A stretch of DNA of 64,000 nucleotides, taken from positions 72,175,741 through 72,239,740 of the forward strand of contig CM041465.1 in the NCBI GenBank assembly GCA_023213395.1, written 5' to 3'. Below, piece after piece: positions 55,318 through 64,000 of this stretch. A program made the position numbers and the translations under genes. The notes beneath the pieces were generated by a model. The model searched no databases and was not told the origin of the DNA. It saw only the letters and a program-made list of their open reading frames with translations. The stretch's first letter is position 1. Each line of letters starts with the position of its first letter. This stretch comes from Cycas panzhihuaensis (taxonomy: Eukaryota; Cycadophyta).

Positions 55318-55803
55318 CTATTTATTGAGGGAAGAGGTTGTTGTTTCACTTACGATGGTTGTGCTGGATCCTTCATTCGGTATCATCTCAATGGAGTTTC
55401 TTCCCAACATTGGTAATACCACTTTATTCCCATCATCCGATAAAGTGAAGGTCACATTCTTCCAGTTTTGGAGGCACTGGGTCTTGTATAGCCAAGGCCT
55501 CCCCAATAACGTTGGATAGGGTGTTGCACCCTTTTCTGTTTCTACGATTGTAAAGTCGATTTTTACGACGATTCTTGCTACATCCACTTTGATGTCGGCC
55601 AGCCTCCCCACAGGTTGCACTAATAATTCGTTAGCTAACTTCAACGAATATGTCGCTGCCTCCAGTTTCGGGCTTCCCAACTTTCGCCATGTTGAAGTAG
55701 GTAGTACATTTACGGGTACGCCCCCATCAACAATCACTTTCGGGAGTGTTTCTCCCAATACCATCATTGTCACCATGGGATCCATGTCGAATGATGGCAT
55801 CAC
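55318..55803 (-). CDS. H protease domain
   Basis: Open for 161 residues: SFDMDPMVTMMVLGETLPKV, the active-site block IVDGGVPVNVLP (family form VD-G-S-N), ELLVQPVGRLADIKVDVARI, PYPTLLGRPWLYKTQCLQNW and a short tail. It is in the same frame as gag upstream. An aspartic protease that would cut the Gag-Pol precursor. Confidence 0.85.
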   Translation of the reverse strand: MMPSFDMDPMVTMMVLGETLPKVIVDGGVPVNVLPTSTWRKLGSPKLEAATYSLKLANELLVQPVGRLADIKVDVARIVVKIDFTIVETEKGATPYPTLLGRPWLYKTQCLQNWKNVTFTLSDDGNKVVLPMLGRNSIEMIPNEGSSTTIVSETTTSSLNK

Positions 55804-55983
55804 TTTCTTTAAATTTTTGGTAATTCCACGTTGTAGTATCCCTCCTTTAATCCAATCAATTACTTAGCATAAGGGAATAGTTAGTTGCAGTTGTTTTACT
55901 AGATTTTCCATCAGTAACAACATTCTTGGAATGTCCTCAACTGGTAATCCTTTGAATAGCTCTTCCATTTGTACCATTTGAGG

Positions 55984-58035
55984 CTATATTTTTGGCTCTT
56001 CTGGTACCTTATCTTTCTCTTTTTGCTTATTCTTTCTTACATATACATATTTAGTTTCTAGCTTCCCCATTGGTAATGCACTCTCTTCTTGAGCTAGCTC
56101 TTCCAACACTTGTTTCACTTGTTTGAATCGATTCATTTCTGTCTGCGGATTCAGATATCCTTCGTCTTCTTTCTCCTTTTGTTTCTTTTGGAGTTTTACA
56201 TTTTTGCTCTCCGATATAATTGTCATTAGATTGGTAGCTTTAGCTTTCCCTTCACAATCTTTTGTTTTATGCTCACTTGGTCCATAGTTGTTGCATACGA
56301 ACGGTTTTTGTTTGTATTCCCATTTGATTGGGCATTCGGATTTCCAATGCCCGAATTGTAAGCAAATGAGGCATCTTCCCATTGGTTGTTTTTTTCTCGA
56401 GGGCTCCTGTGTATTCCTCGTTGTATAAACATTCTGAGGTGGGTTGCCTCCTCTTCCCCTACCTCATCCTCTGTACGATTTTCCTCTTAGATTATAGAAA
56501 CAATCTTTGGTCATATGCGTATCCACATCGCATATGTGGCACCATTTGTCCCTTTGGTGCAATGCGCTATTCTTCGGGTTGAGTTCACATTCTTTAGTCG
56601 TGTGTGAACTTTCCTCACAGATGTGGCACCATTTTGCCACTCTGCCTTCGTGATCTTTCTTCTTTGTTGTTTCCTCTTCTCTGTTGTTTCTTATTTTTAG
56701 TCTTGCCACTTCCTTTCTTAGGGCTTCTAATTCTGATTCCTCTTCTGCTACTCCCACCTGGCAGAAGGGTCGATTATACTGGTGTTGTTTGATTTCCCTG
56801 ATTTCCTCTTGTAATCTCAATAGGAGGGAGTCGTGTCCTCCAGCCTGCACATCCATCTCCATCTCAAAGTCAAGTGCTAAATCTTGGGCATTTTTGAATG
56901 ACTTTAATGGATGGGCATGCATCATAGCTCTCAGTTTCTCATTCAGTCCTCTGACAAAATAATTTTTCATATTATGGTCTGTTACTGTTTCATTGATCAT
57001 ACTAGCCGCAATGATTTTCATTCTACTGATATATGTTAATACTGATTCTTCAGGCCTTTGTTTAATTTCTCTAAGGACAATTTCCACTGCTTCGTTGCTT
57101 CGAAATTTCTGAAATCTTTCCTCGAAGGATTTCTTTATTTTTGCCCATGAATCTTTTTTATCCAACTCTTTGTACCATGCCAATGGTACTCCCCTTAATG
57201 TACAAGCGAATCTGGCCTTTATCTCGTCTTCATCTGTAATCTTCTTCACGTCGATCAAATTTTGAAAGAGATATACATGTTTGGCTGCATCTGAAGTGTC
57301 GTTGAAAATCAACTTCCCAAAGTCTCTATAATCCTCCATCCTGGGAGATTGTACTGGTGTCCCACCTGGTGGTGATTCTTCCCCTTTCTCCTCCTCACTG
57401 GATTCTATCTTCTTCCCTTCACTCTTCTCTTTTGGAGATGTGCTTGGAGTGCTTACTGCAATATTATCTTTTCCAAATAATGGATTCTTAAATGGGGTTT
57501 TAAGATGTATAGGTTCTAATACACCTGGCACTTGTATTGTTAACGGTGTCACTGTTATATATGACTGATCAGACCCCCTATCTGATGAATCCTCAAAAAG
57601 CTGCCTTGTTAGCTTATTTTCCCAATATGCTGAGGGACCTTCCTCCGCCGCCTTCTTGCTATCACTTAGGTCCTTCAGAGTGTCTTCCACAGGTATACTT
57701 TCCTCCTTTGTTAAAGTGTCTTTACATTCTTCATCCACTTTTGGTTTTTCTTCATATTTTAGGCTAAACAGGTCATCCTTGATTGGGATTGGTGTTAGTA
57801 CCATTCGTTCGCCATTGTTTCCCTCTCCTTGTTCTTGAGGTGTCTGGGCTCCACTTGCCTCAGATTCTTCAACGGACCGTCCCTTAGTCTCGTTGTTCTG
57901 CGAACTTAATCTCCTTGCCCTTCTTAGTTTTAACTCCTTTGACCATCGTAATGCCCTCTGTCTGCTTGTTTCTTTCCCTTTAGGTGAAGTATCCTTTTGT
58001 GGCTCTTCCGCCTTTGAAGGCCTCTTAGGTGGCAT
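55984..58035 (-). CDS. H gag with four zinc-knuckle-type motifs
   Basis: Starts MPPKRPSKAEEPQKDTSPKG at 58035, the first ATG after the primer site, and is open for 523 residues to a TGA at 56464-56466; the same frame then continues to 55984. Residues 1-230 are charged and Ser-rich, 235-400 the gag core (CTLRGVPLAWYKELD, MINETVTDHNMKNYFVRGLN), then knuckles CHICEESSHTTKEC, CHICDVDTHMTKDC, CLICLQFGHWKSEC and a variant CNNYGPSEHKTKDC (Tyr for the second Cys). The TGA sits in an Arg/Gly stretch, consistent with CGA to TGA. RNA-binding capsid precursor. Confidence 0.88.
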
Positions 58036-58162
58036 TGGAAGGTCCCCTAGCTGTCGGAGGCTTAGTTACAGCCTTCCACCATGACGACAGCCAGGGTCCT
58101 CTGCCCTTTACACATTCCTCCTTATGAAACTCATGGGCCCTGTCCCTCCTCAATGGACGTAG

Positions 58163-58175
58163 GCAATGAAACCAA
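58163..58175 (-). other. H primer binding site
   Basis: The minus strand reads TTGGTTTCATTGC next to the LTR end at 58176. Shared type with J; tRNA not identified. Confidence 0.65.
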
Positions 58176-59018
58176 TGTTGACTTTAAGTATCTCACTACA
58201 CTTGTGAAATAGGTACACTTGTCAAGGTTACACGGGTTATAGTCTAGTTTAGGATACAGTCAACATCATTATCCACATATATCACACAAATTTATTAATG
58301 TTTCCACATGATTATAGCACAACGGCACACAGCAATACAGAGATCAGCATATATTCCACATTCAATCCTTGCAAACACAGAGAATCCACAATTTCCATGT
58401 AACTCTTATTTTATTAAGCAATAAGTTTCTTTACACAAGATGCTGGAAAGCATTCCCTGTGCATTCCAGCCTCATACATTCACTCTGTCACATGCATACC
58501 CAGGAGGTACCCATCAAAATACACGGCTTAGGCTGCTATCATGCGTACTAGTCTCCGTACCAATGCATACTGGTATACTTCGGCTGTCACCCTAGCCGAA
58601 TAGTCCTTGGGAAGCCTCTTAAATACGCTCCTTTGGTGTCCTTTGGCTGAAGGGTTATGACTGTCTATCATAACCGTACCTTTCAGTCAAGCGTACCTCT
58701 TCCTAACCATTGGTTAGTTCCCTTAACTAGCTGTCTTAACTCATCCGTACGTCCGTACGTACATCTGACGTCATCCCAGGCTTCTTTCTGTCTAGTATTC
58801 TCATGCGTACCACTTCTGTTTGCTTGCGTTCTGCCTGGAGGTATGTATCTGTGTTGCGTACCTTTACTAGGTACGCACGTGTCATACGTACCCAGAATGC
58901 TGAATTCTTCACTTCTTCTTTGCATGCGCATTGCACGTCTGATGCACTGCACAATCCAAGGATAACCAGCCTCTCACTGGTCTGACCATAGCCCAACGTG
59001 TCATAATATGCTCCAACA
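58176..59018 (-). repeat. H 5' LTR
   Basis: 843 bp, TGTTGACTTTAAG...GCTCCAACA, partner of 37810-38650. Followed by CCTGC (59019-59023). Confidence 0.93.
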
Positions 59019-59023
59019 CCTGC

Positions 59024-59167
59024 TAGCAAAGCTCCATCAAAGACGTAAAATCGAACCAAATCTTCACGACCTACAGGATCTAGCAGGGGGTGGTTGGAAG
59101 ATTAGACCGAGCTACAAGCATTTCTCAATACTTTGAGGGCAAAGTATTATTTTAAGGGGAGGGAAAT
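59024..59167 (+). pseudogene. A, C-terminal ORF end and polypurine tract
   Basis: Continues the frame of 37633-37809 (AKLHQRRKIEPNLHDL, WKIRPSYKHFSIL, then stop). The polypurine tract AAGGGGAGGGAAAT (59153-59167) abuts the 3' LTR. Confidence 0.55.
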
Positions 59168-59640
59168 TGTAGCATTCCAAAATGTGGTCAAAAGTATACC
59201 ATGTGACCATTCAAATCAAAGGTCTTTGAATGAGGATTCCAACGGTTCAGACGAAAGTTAATTCTAACATCTATATCAAAAGCTATAACTGCTTAAAGTT
59301 TTCAGCCTACCAATTTTTTCAGTTCTTTTCGACTTTTATTTGAGCAATATTAAGGAGAATATCACCCAGTTTGGCCGACTTCTATTTGAGCAATATTAAG
59401 GAGAATATCACCTAGTTTGGCCGACTTCTATTCTTAGTATTTTAATCACTATAAATAGGAAGTTTGGGCTGCACCTCAAGCCATCATTTGGAGATTTGGC
59501 TGCATATTTTCGATTCTAGGGCTGCAATTAGCTTGCCCATTTGGGGCTGCAGTTTGGAGGGTTCCTCGCCTCGAAGAGGGAAGCTCACTTCTTCAATAAA
59601 GACTGGAAAACTGCTATACAAGTAGAACTAGATCGCTACA
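59168..59640 (+). repeat. A 3' LTR
   Basis: 473 bp, TGTAGCATTCC...ATCGCTACA, followed by AAGCC. It lacks the 154-bp interval of the solo LTR 3456-4038, as does the 5' LTR. Confidence 0.93.
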
Positions 59641-59645
59641 AAGCC

Positions 59646-60380
59646 CTTAAAACCTGTTTATCATCAACCATGCTGCATGCCATTTCCATAATGGTTCTAT
59701 TCTTTCATTCAACAACCCCATTGGATTGGGGTGTGTAGGGAGTTGAAAACAACCTTCATATCCCATTGATTTTGCAATAATTTAGGAATTCCTTTGAAAT
59801 GTATTCTCCCCCACCATCAGACCTGATGTATTTTATTTTACATCCTGATTCCAATTCAGCTTCAGCCTTAAATTCTTTGAATGTCTCAAAGACTTTTGAC
59901 TTATTATGCAAGAAATAAACCCACACTTTCCTAGTGAAATCATCAATAAAGGTTAGAAAATATCTAGAGCCATTAATTAAGTGTGGCACGAGAGGTCCAC
60001 ATAGATCTGTATGTATTAAGTCCAGTTTACTTTGGGCTCACCACTCACTTTCCTTGAAGAGGAGTTGATGTAATTTCCCAAACTGACATCCTGTACAAAC
60101 AAAGCGATCAGATGTAATAGTGGGAAGTCCACTGACTAGGCCTTTTCTATGCATCATTTCGAGTCTGTCTAAAGTAACATGTTTGTACTACAAATGCACA
60201 ATTTATTGTTATCATCAGGAATTACAATAGTACATGCCTTTACATCCCCATTGGAAACTATGGGGTTAGAAACCAACCTATAGAGGTCATTGCATTCTAC
60301 CCCTTTAGCGATTATAGGTCCATTATTTTTCATATCTAAGATATAACAATTTCCATTTTCATCAAATATAGTTCTTAATT
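59646..60380 (-). pseudogene. C integrase, N-terminal and core parts
   Basis: Open piece 59989-59756: INGSRYFLTFIDDFTRKVWV, KIKYIRSDGGGEYISKEFL. Further left, SNGVVE with the catalytic Glu and then KNRT, MEMACSMVDD, up to the A insertion at 59641-59645. The zinc-binding part (60380-60000) has stops. The reading resumes at 28199. Confidence 0.85.
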
Positions 60381-60393
60381 TTTTCTTACTAAG

Positions 60394-60714
60394 CTAAGAT
60401 ACAGAGAGGAGATTCATTTTTAATCCAGGCACAAAAAGTACATTTCCAATTTTTTTCACATTCCCTTGTAGATTTACTGCCATGGTGCCAGCTTCTTTGA
60501 TGTTTAAGGGATACTTATCTCCTAGTTCGACTAATTTATCAGCGGTGTAGGGTTTGAGTAACTCGAACCAGTCTTCTCGGTATGTCATATGTTGCGAAGC
60601 TCTGAAATCAATGTACCAAATATTTTTATCTTGTAAACTGGCAATGAGGGCAACAATAAAAGTCGTTTCTTCTTCTTCTTCCTCATCTGTTTGCTCCTTA
60701 CTAAAATTTCCCAC
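60394..60714 (-). pseudogene. C protease
   Basis: Open for 106 residues: WYIDFRASQHMTYREDWFEL, then AGTMAVNLQGNVKKIGNVLF and VPGLKMNLLSVS. The active site that should read DSGAS is DFRAS, so Ser and Gly are both replaced and the enzyme would be dead. Confidence 0.85.
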
Positions 60715-60777
60715 TAGTCGCTTCCCTCTCTAGATGTTAGCTCTCCTTTGTGCGCATTGGTAGAGGTAGCGACCAGG

Positions 60778-61608
60778 TTAATCGTAGTGAGAACCAACAT
60801 TAAATGCCTTGCAGGAGCTTGAGAAGTGACCTAGCTTGTCGCAGTTGAAGCAGACTCCTGCTTCTCTTGCAGGAACTGACCATCCACATCCTCTACTTTC
60901 TAGCCATCTTCCACGAGACGAACTTCTAGTTTCTTGAATTCGTCCTCGTCCACGAGCTCGATCTCTTCCTCTGAGTCCAATGTGAAGTTTGGTCAAGAAG
61001 ACATCTTCTAACTCTGTTCCTTCCACGTATCTTCTATTTCTTTGTTCCTATCTAAAAAGCAACCCTGTCAAGCCATCAAGTGTCATATTGACAATTTGAT
61101 CATTGTTTATTATTGAGTTCACCAGATTATCAAACGACTTGGGAAGTTTGCTCACGACCATTTCAACAATTTCCTAGTTTGTCAAAGTAACACCAACACT
61201 TATGAGATTATTTCTAATTGTGGTTACTCTGTGGATGAAATCAGAGACACTTTCATTGTCCTTCGTATGCAATTTGTATAGATCTTCTTTAAGAGCTACA
61301 ATTCTAGCTCGATTTTTCTAACTACATAAATTTGCAAGAACCTTTCAAATTTCAGCAGAAGAATTCAACCTTTTAACATATGCCAGAAAGGGGCCAGAAA
61401 TGGATAATTTCAGAGTTATGACTCCAGTGTTATCCCTATCGTCCCAACTAGCCTATGCTGCAGCGTCACTAGGTCTCTTTTCTGCTTCAGTGGCTATTGA
61501 TCAGGCATTCTTTACCCTCAATAGTGTCTCAATTTTGATTTTCCAAACATAATAATTCGAATCTGTGAGCTTATCTTGCTCATTTAGAGCCAAGATAGTA
61601 AAGGCCAT
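60778..61608 (-). pseudogene. C copia gag
   Basis: Starts MAFTILALNEQDKLTDSNYY at 61608 (copia gag: L..NY..W). Blocks: VWKIKIETLL, RIVALKEDLYKLHTKDNESV, EMVVSKLPKSFDNLVNSI, an Arg/Gly-rich stretch and the knuckle CFNCDKLGHFSSSC near 60850. Four or five stops; the last 82 residues (61026-60778) are open. Confidence 0.82.
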
Positions 61609-62235
61609 AATTTTCTACTTTAGAGATGTCAACAGCGTAAAAAAGCAATCAAAAGACAAACTGTCCACACGATTATATGGATTTTCTAGTTATGTAAGAG
61701 TTTATGGAAGATTCTTCCTGGAATGGGAGATAATCCCCTCGAAATCCCTACAAGGGCTACTAGGGTTTTTTAAAAAAATGCTCGGATCTTGAAAAATTCT
61801 CAATAAAAATCTTCTTGATTGATCTTAAATGATTTGTATCATCATAAGAATGAGGATTCAATAGCTTTTACTCGAAATTAAATGTAGATTTTTTTTAAAT
61901 CTGGGATTTTTATTCCAAACTCGCAGCCTTGAAATCTACTCAAAACACCTTCAAGATGAGGTTTCATGGCTTCGACATAGAAGAGAAAAGTGACAAGGGC
62001 GCGAGGATCTTTAATCCGGGAAAGTTTGGTTTCGACCTGAGCACTTTGATTTTTCTAGTTCGTACAGTTCCATGCGACTAGTCCATACACCTTCTAGAAG
62101 AGATTTTTATCCTTTCTAGCATTGCTTTAATGACTAATCCTGTTGATCGATTCAGGAATTAATGTCTTCACTTGATGATAAAACCTAGCTTGCTTCAACT
62201 GAGACTTTCCCTCTGTCAGATAGGTTGGATAACTT
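61609..62235 (-). other. C leader
   Basis: About 630 bp untranslated between primer site and gag. Nothing else recognised. Confidence 0.6.
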
Positions 62236-62247
62236 GCTCTGATACCA
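62236..62247 (-). other. C primer binding site
   Basis: Minus strand TGGTATCAGAGC, exact tRNA-Met type, abutting the LTR at 62248. Confidence 0.92.
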
Positions 62248-62458
62248 TGTAAGAACAATAGACTTAATGAGAAAGATTAATATTGTACTACTTTATTGAG
62301 AGAGGGTATACCTCTTTAAATATACATGAGAAAGAGTAACCGACACATGTATAAATGACACGTGTCATACAAGTGTTTGAAATACATTAAGAGTTACAAA
62401 AGAGAGGATTAATACTTGCCTCTTTAGTGGACTTAGGATAAAACATTATATTTCAACA
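62248..62458 (-). repeat. C 5' LTR
   Basis: 211 bp, plus-strand TGTAAGAACAATAG...ATATTTCAACA, followed by TTAAT (62459-62463). Confidence 0.93.
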
Positions 62459-62463
62459 TTAAT

Positions 62464-63694
62464 TTCCTACTTTCATAAGCAATCGATCATTCATTTTGAA
62501 TTAAGATTGCTCCTATTCCAAATGTTGAAGCGTCGCATTCAAAAATGAAAGGTTGTGAAAAATCTAGGGTTGCTAAAACTGGAGCCGTGACCATCGCCTT
62601 CTTGAGTTCCTTGAAAGCACTTTTTGCTCATGGATTCCATATAAAAGCATTCTTTTTTGTAAGGTTCGTTAATGGAGATGCAATGTAGGTATATCCTTTC
62701 ATGAATTTCCAAAGAAATCCTACTGCTCCTAAGAAACTCCTTACTCCTGTCACATTTTTCAATACTAGCCAATTAATAATGACTAGAATCTTTTTTAAAT
62801 CTATTTTTATTCCTTCCTTTGTGATAATGTGACCTAAATATTCCAATTCTTCTTTCCCAAGCATACATTTCTTCTTATTTGCATAGAATTGATTGGTTTG
62901 TAGAATTTGTAGTACTGTTTTAATATGGTCTAGATGCCCCTCCCATGTTTTGCTATATATCATAATGTCATCGAAGAAGATTAGCACAAATTTCTATAGA
63001 AATGGTTTGAGGACCAAGTTCATAGTGCTCTGAAAAGTTATTGGGGCATTCGTCAATCTAAATGGCACGAATTTGAACTCAAATAGTCCCTCGTGAGTAC
63101 AAAACGTTGTTTTGTATATATCTCTCTCTAATGCGAGTCTAATAATATCCTGATCGTAGGTCGAATTTTGAAAAATATTGCACTCCATGTATTTTGTCCA
63201 ATAGATCATCTATCCGTGGAATGAGATAACGATTCTTTACCGTTAGTTTGAATTCAGTAATCCACATACATCCGATATGATCCATCCTTTTTGGGATTGA
63301 CTACGACCGATGATGCAAATGGGCTTGAACTAGTTGCGATATATCCTTGACTTAACAATTCCCTTGTGATATTTTCAATTTCTTTATTCAAATGATAGGG
63401 GCGTCTTTAAGGTCAGATATTTACTGGGCCTGCTCTAGGTACTAGCTCAATGGAATGTTGACAGTCTCGTTGCGGGGGAAGCCCTTAGGGTTCTTCAAAT
63501 ACTACTTTGTGCTCATCTATGATCTTTTGTACCTCAGTTGGTACGTCTTCTATTGATATCTTGTTGCATGTCAATATGTATGTAGATGGACTCTTCTTCA
63601 ATATCTTTTGCATGCCATGCGAAGATATCAATTGTACTGGGGGTGTGGGCAGTGCCTGTAATCTGTATTTGCACCATTTCTGACGGAAGCACAT
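62464..63694 (-). pseudogene. G1 reverse transcriptase and RNase H start
   Basis: Chromovirus RT. From right: [59 protein letters not shown] (family form MPFGLTNAP), LIFFDDIMIYSKTWEGHLDH with the catalytic pair, KKCMLGKEELEYLGHIITKE, and VRSFLGAVGFLWKFMKGYTY leading into RNase H (FGIGAILIQNE, AYESRKLN), cut at TTAAT by C. It resumes at 17490. Stops and a changed NAP-motif neighbour (FRL for FGL) show decay. Confidence 0.9.
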
Positions 63695-63739
63695 GAATCA
63701 AGTCATATAGTTGGTAACTATATTATCCAAGGTTTGTAA

Positions 63740-63997
63740 CCACTAAATTCCTAATACTGCATCTACTCCTCCTATAGGCATCGCTAACATACATGTATTT
63801 ACTAAATAGGCTCCAATTTGAAGATTTACCTTCTGATAGTAGTCTCCACAAGGCGTGGTTTTTCTGTTTGCGATAAATACTTGAAATGTGTTCAAGGATT
63901 GTATTTTTAGTCCTAGTTCTTTTGTTGTGACCTTGTTAATGAAGTTGTGAGTGGTGTCGCTATCCACAAGTATTGCGATCGAAGCTTCTTTGATCAT
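63740..63997 (-). pseudogene. G1 protease
   Basis: Open for 84 residues at the window edge: ASIAILVDSDTTHNFINKVT (canonical LVDSGATHNFI, so the catalytic Gly is Asp), then CGDYYQKVNLQIGAYLVNTC and MPIGGVDAVLGI. A stop follows where the family has QWL. Gag lies beyond the window. Confidence 0.85.
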
Positions 63998-64000
63998 CCC

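Larger units (their letters stand above)
37810..59018 (-). mobile_element. Element H: gypsy retrotransposon with extra ORF, carrying J
   Basis: LTRs 37810-38650 (841 bp) and 58176-59018 (843 bp), target duplication CCTGC at 37805-37809 and 59019-59023. About 10.6 kb without J. Order on the minus strand: gag with knuckles, protease, spacer, second gag-like region, RT, RNase H, integrase, hairpin array, extra ORF, 3' LTR. It is a non-chromodomain gypsy with an RT motif FLDDW. J is its relative and lies between the spacer and the second gag-like region. Confidence 0.93.
28205..59640 (+). mobile_element. Element A: GAG-type non-autonomous element carrying B and H
   Basis: LTRs 28205-28684 and 59168-59640, target duplication AAGTC (28200-28204) against AAGCC (59641-59645). 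Without inserts it is about 2.7 kb: 28205-30130, 37633-37809 and 59024-59640. Inside are a tRNA-Met primer site, a stray RT fragment, a gag-like ORF, a pyrimidine-rich stretch, a short terminal ORF and a polypurine tract. No full enzyme domain. LTRs resemble the G1 LTR in parts, so a chromovirus may supply its enzymes (inference). Confidence 0.9.
17496..62458 (-). mobile_element. Element C: copia retrotransposon carrying the nest
   Basis: LTRs at 17496-17704 and 62248-62458, with target duplication TTAAT at 17491-17495 and 62459-62463. Without inserts it is about 5.2 kb: 62458-59646, 28204-26676 and 18335-17496, in that order on the minus strand. The gag-protease-integrase-RT-RNase H order is that of Ty1/copia. 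It is interrupted by A (at AAGTC/AAGCC, in integrase) and D (at TAGTT, between the RT and RNase H parts). Confidence 0.93.

Noticed and set aside
1-64000. Host genes, tRNA/rRNA genes, CRISPR arrays, bacterial promoters
   Set aside because: No conserved host protein, cloverleaf, rRNA segment or spaced repeat array was seen on either strand.

Overview
The window looks like a piece of a large, AT-rich, transposon-filled plant nuclear genome. The evidence is dense Ty3/gypsy and Ty1/copia LTR retrotransposons with tRNA-Met-type primer sites, a chromodomain integrase and T-rich intron-like sequence. A gymnosperm-type genome would fit but is not proved. I found no host protein gene, no rRNA or tRNA gene and no CRISPR array. 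Almost every stretch can be assigned to an LTR retrotransposon or its remains. Element letters below are mine.

Left block (1-8285): a minus-strand gypsy element G2 runs leftwards from a 5' LTR (7180-~8285) through leader, gag, protease and RT. It is interrupted by F (4863-6852, a complete GAG-only element with TSD TTTAA), by a solo LTR of the A family (3456-4038, TSD TTGTC), and by a minus-strand element Y (LTR 767-1009). A plus-strand copia LTR X (28-247) lies in Y. Middle block (8286-14662): plus-strand gypsy remains, comprising a protease fragment, a long LTR with primer site, a gag/protease piece, a short LTR end and a degenerate tandem repeat.

Right block (14663-64000): one minus-strand chromovirus G1 is split inside its RNase H by a 45-kb nest. 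Order of insertion is given by matching target duplications. Copia C (17496-62458, TSD TTAAT) entered G1. C received D (18336-26670, TSD TAGTT; same GAG-only family as F) and A (28205-59640, TSD AAGTC/AAGCC). D received copia E (20221-26528, TSD ATAAG) inside its 5' LTR. A received copia B (30131-37607, flanked by a 25-bp repeat) and gypsy H (37810-59018, TSD CCTGC). H received a relative, J (about 44015-54666), present as LTR-internal-LTR-partial internal. The greatest depth is G1 > C > A > H > J.

None of the elements has an unbroken coding set. E, C, B, G1, G2 and J carry stops, frameshifts or lost catalytic residues, while H keeps a 523-residue open gag segment and intact integrase catalytic residues. 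D, F and A carry only gag-like reading frames, so they would depend on proteins from other elements. The points most worth following are: a GT-AG interval in one A-family LTR that is exactly missing from two others; the D/F GAG-only family; and the H/J family, which has a second gag-like region between protease and RT plus an extra sense ORF after integrase, preceded by a tandem hairpin array.
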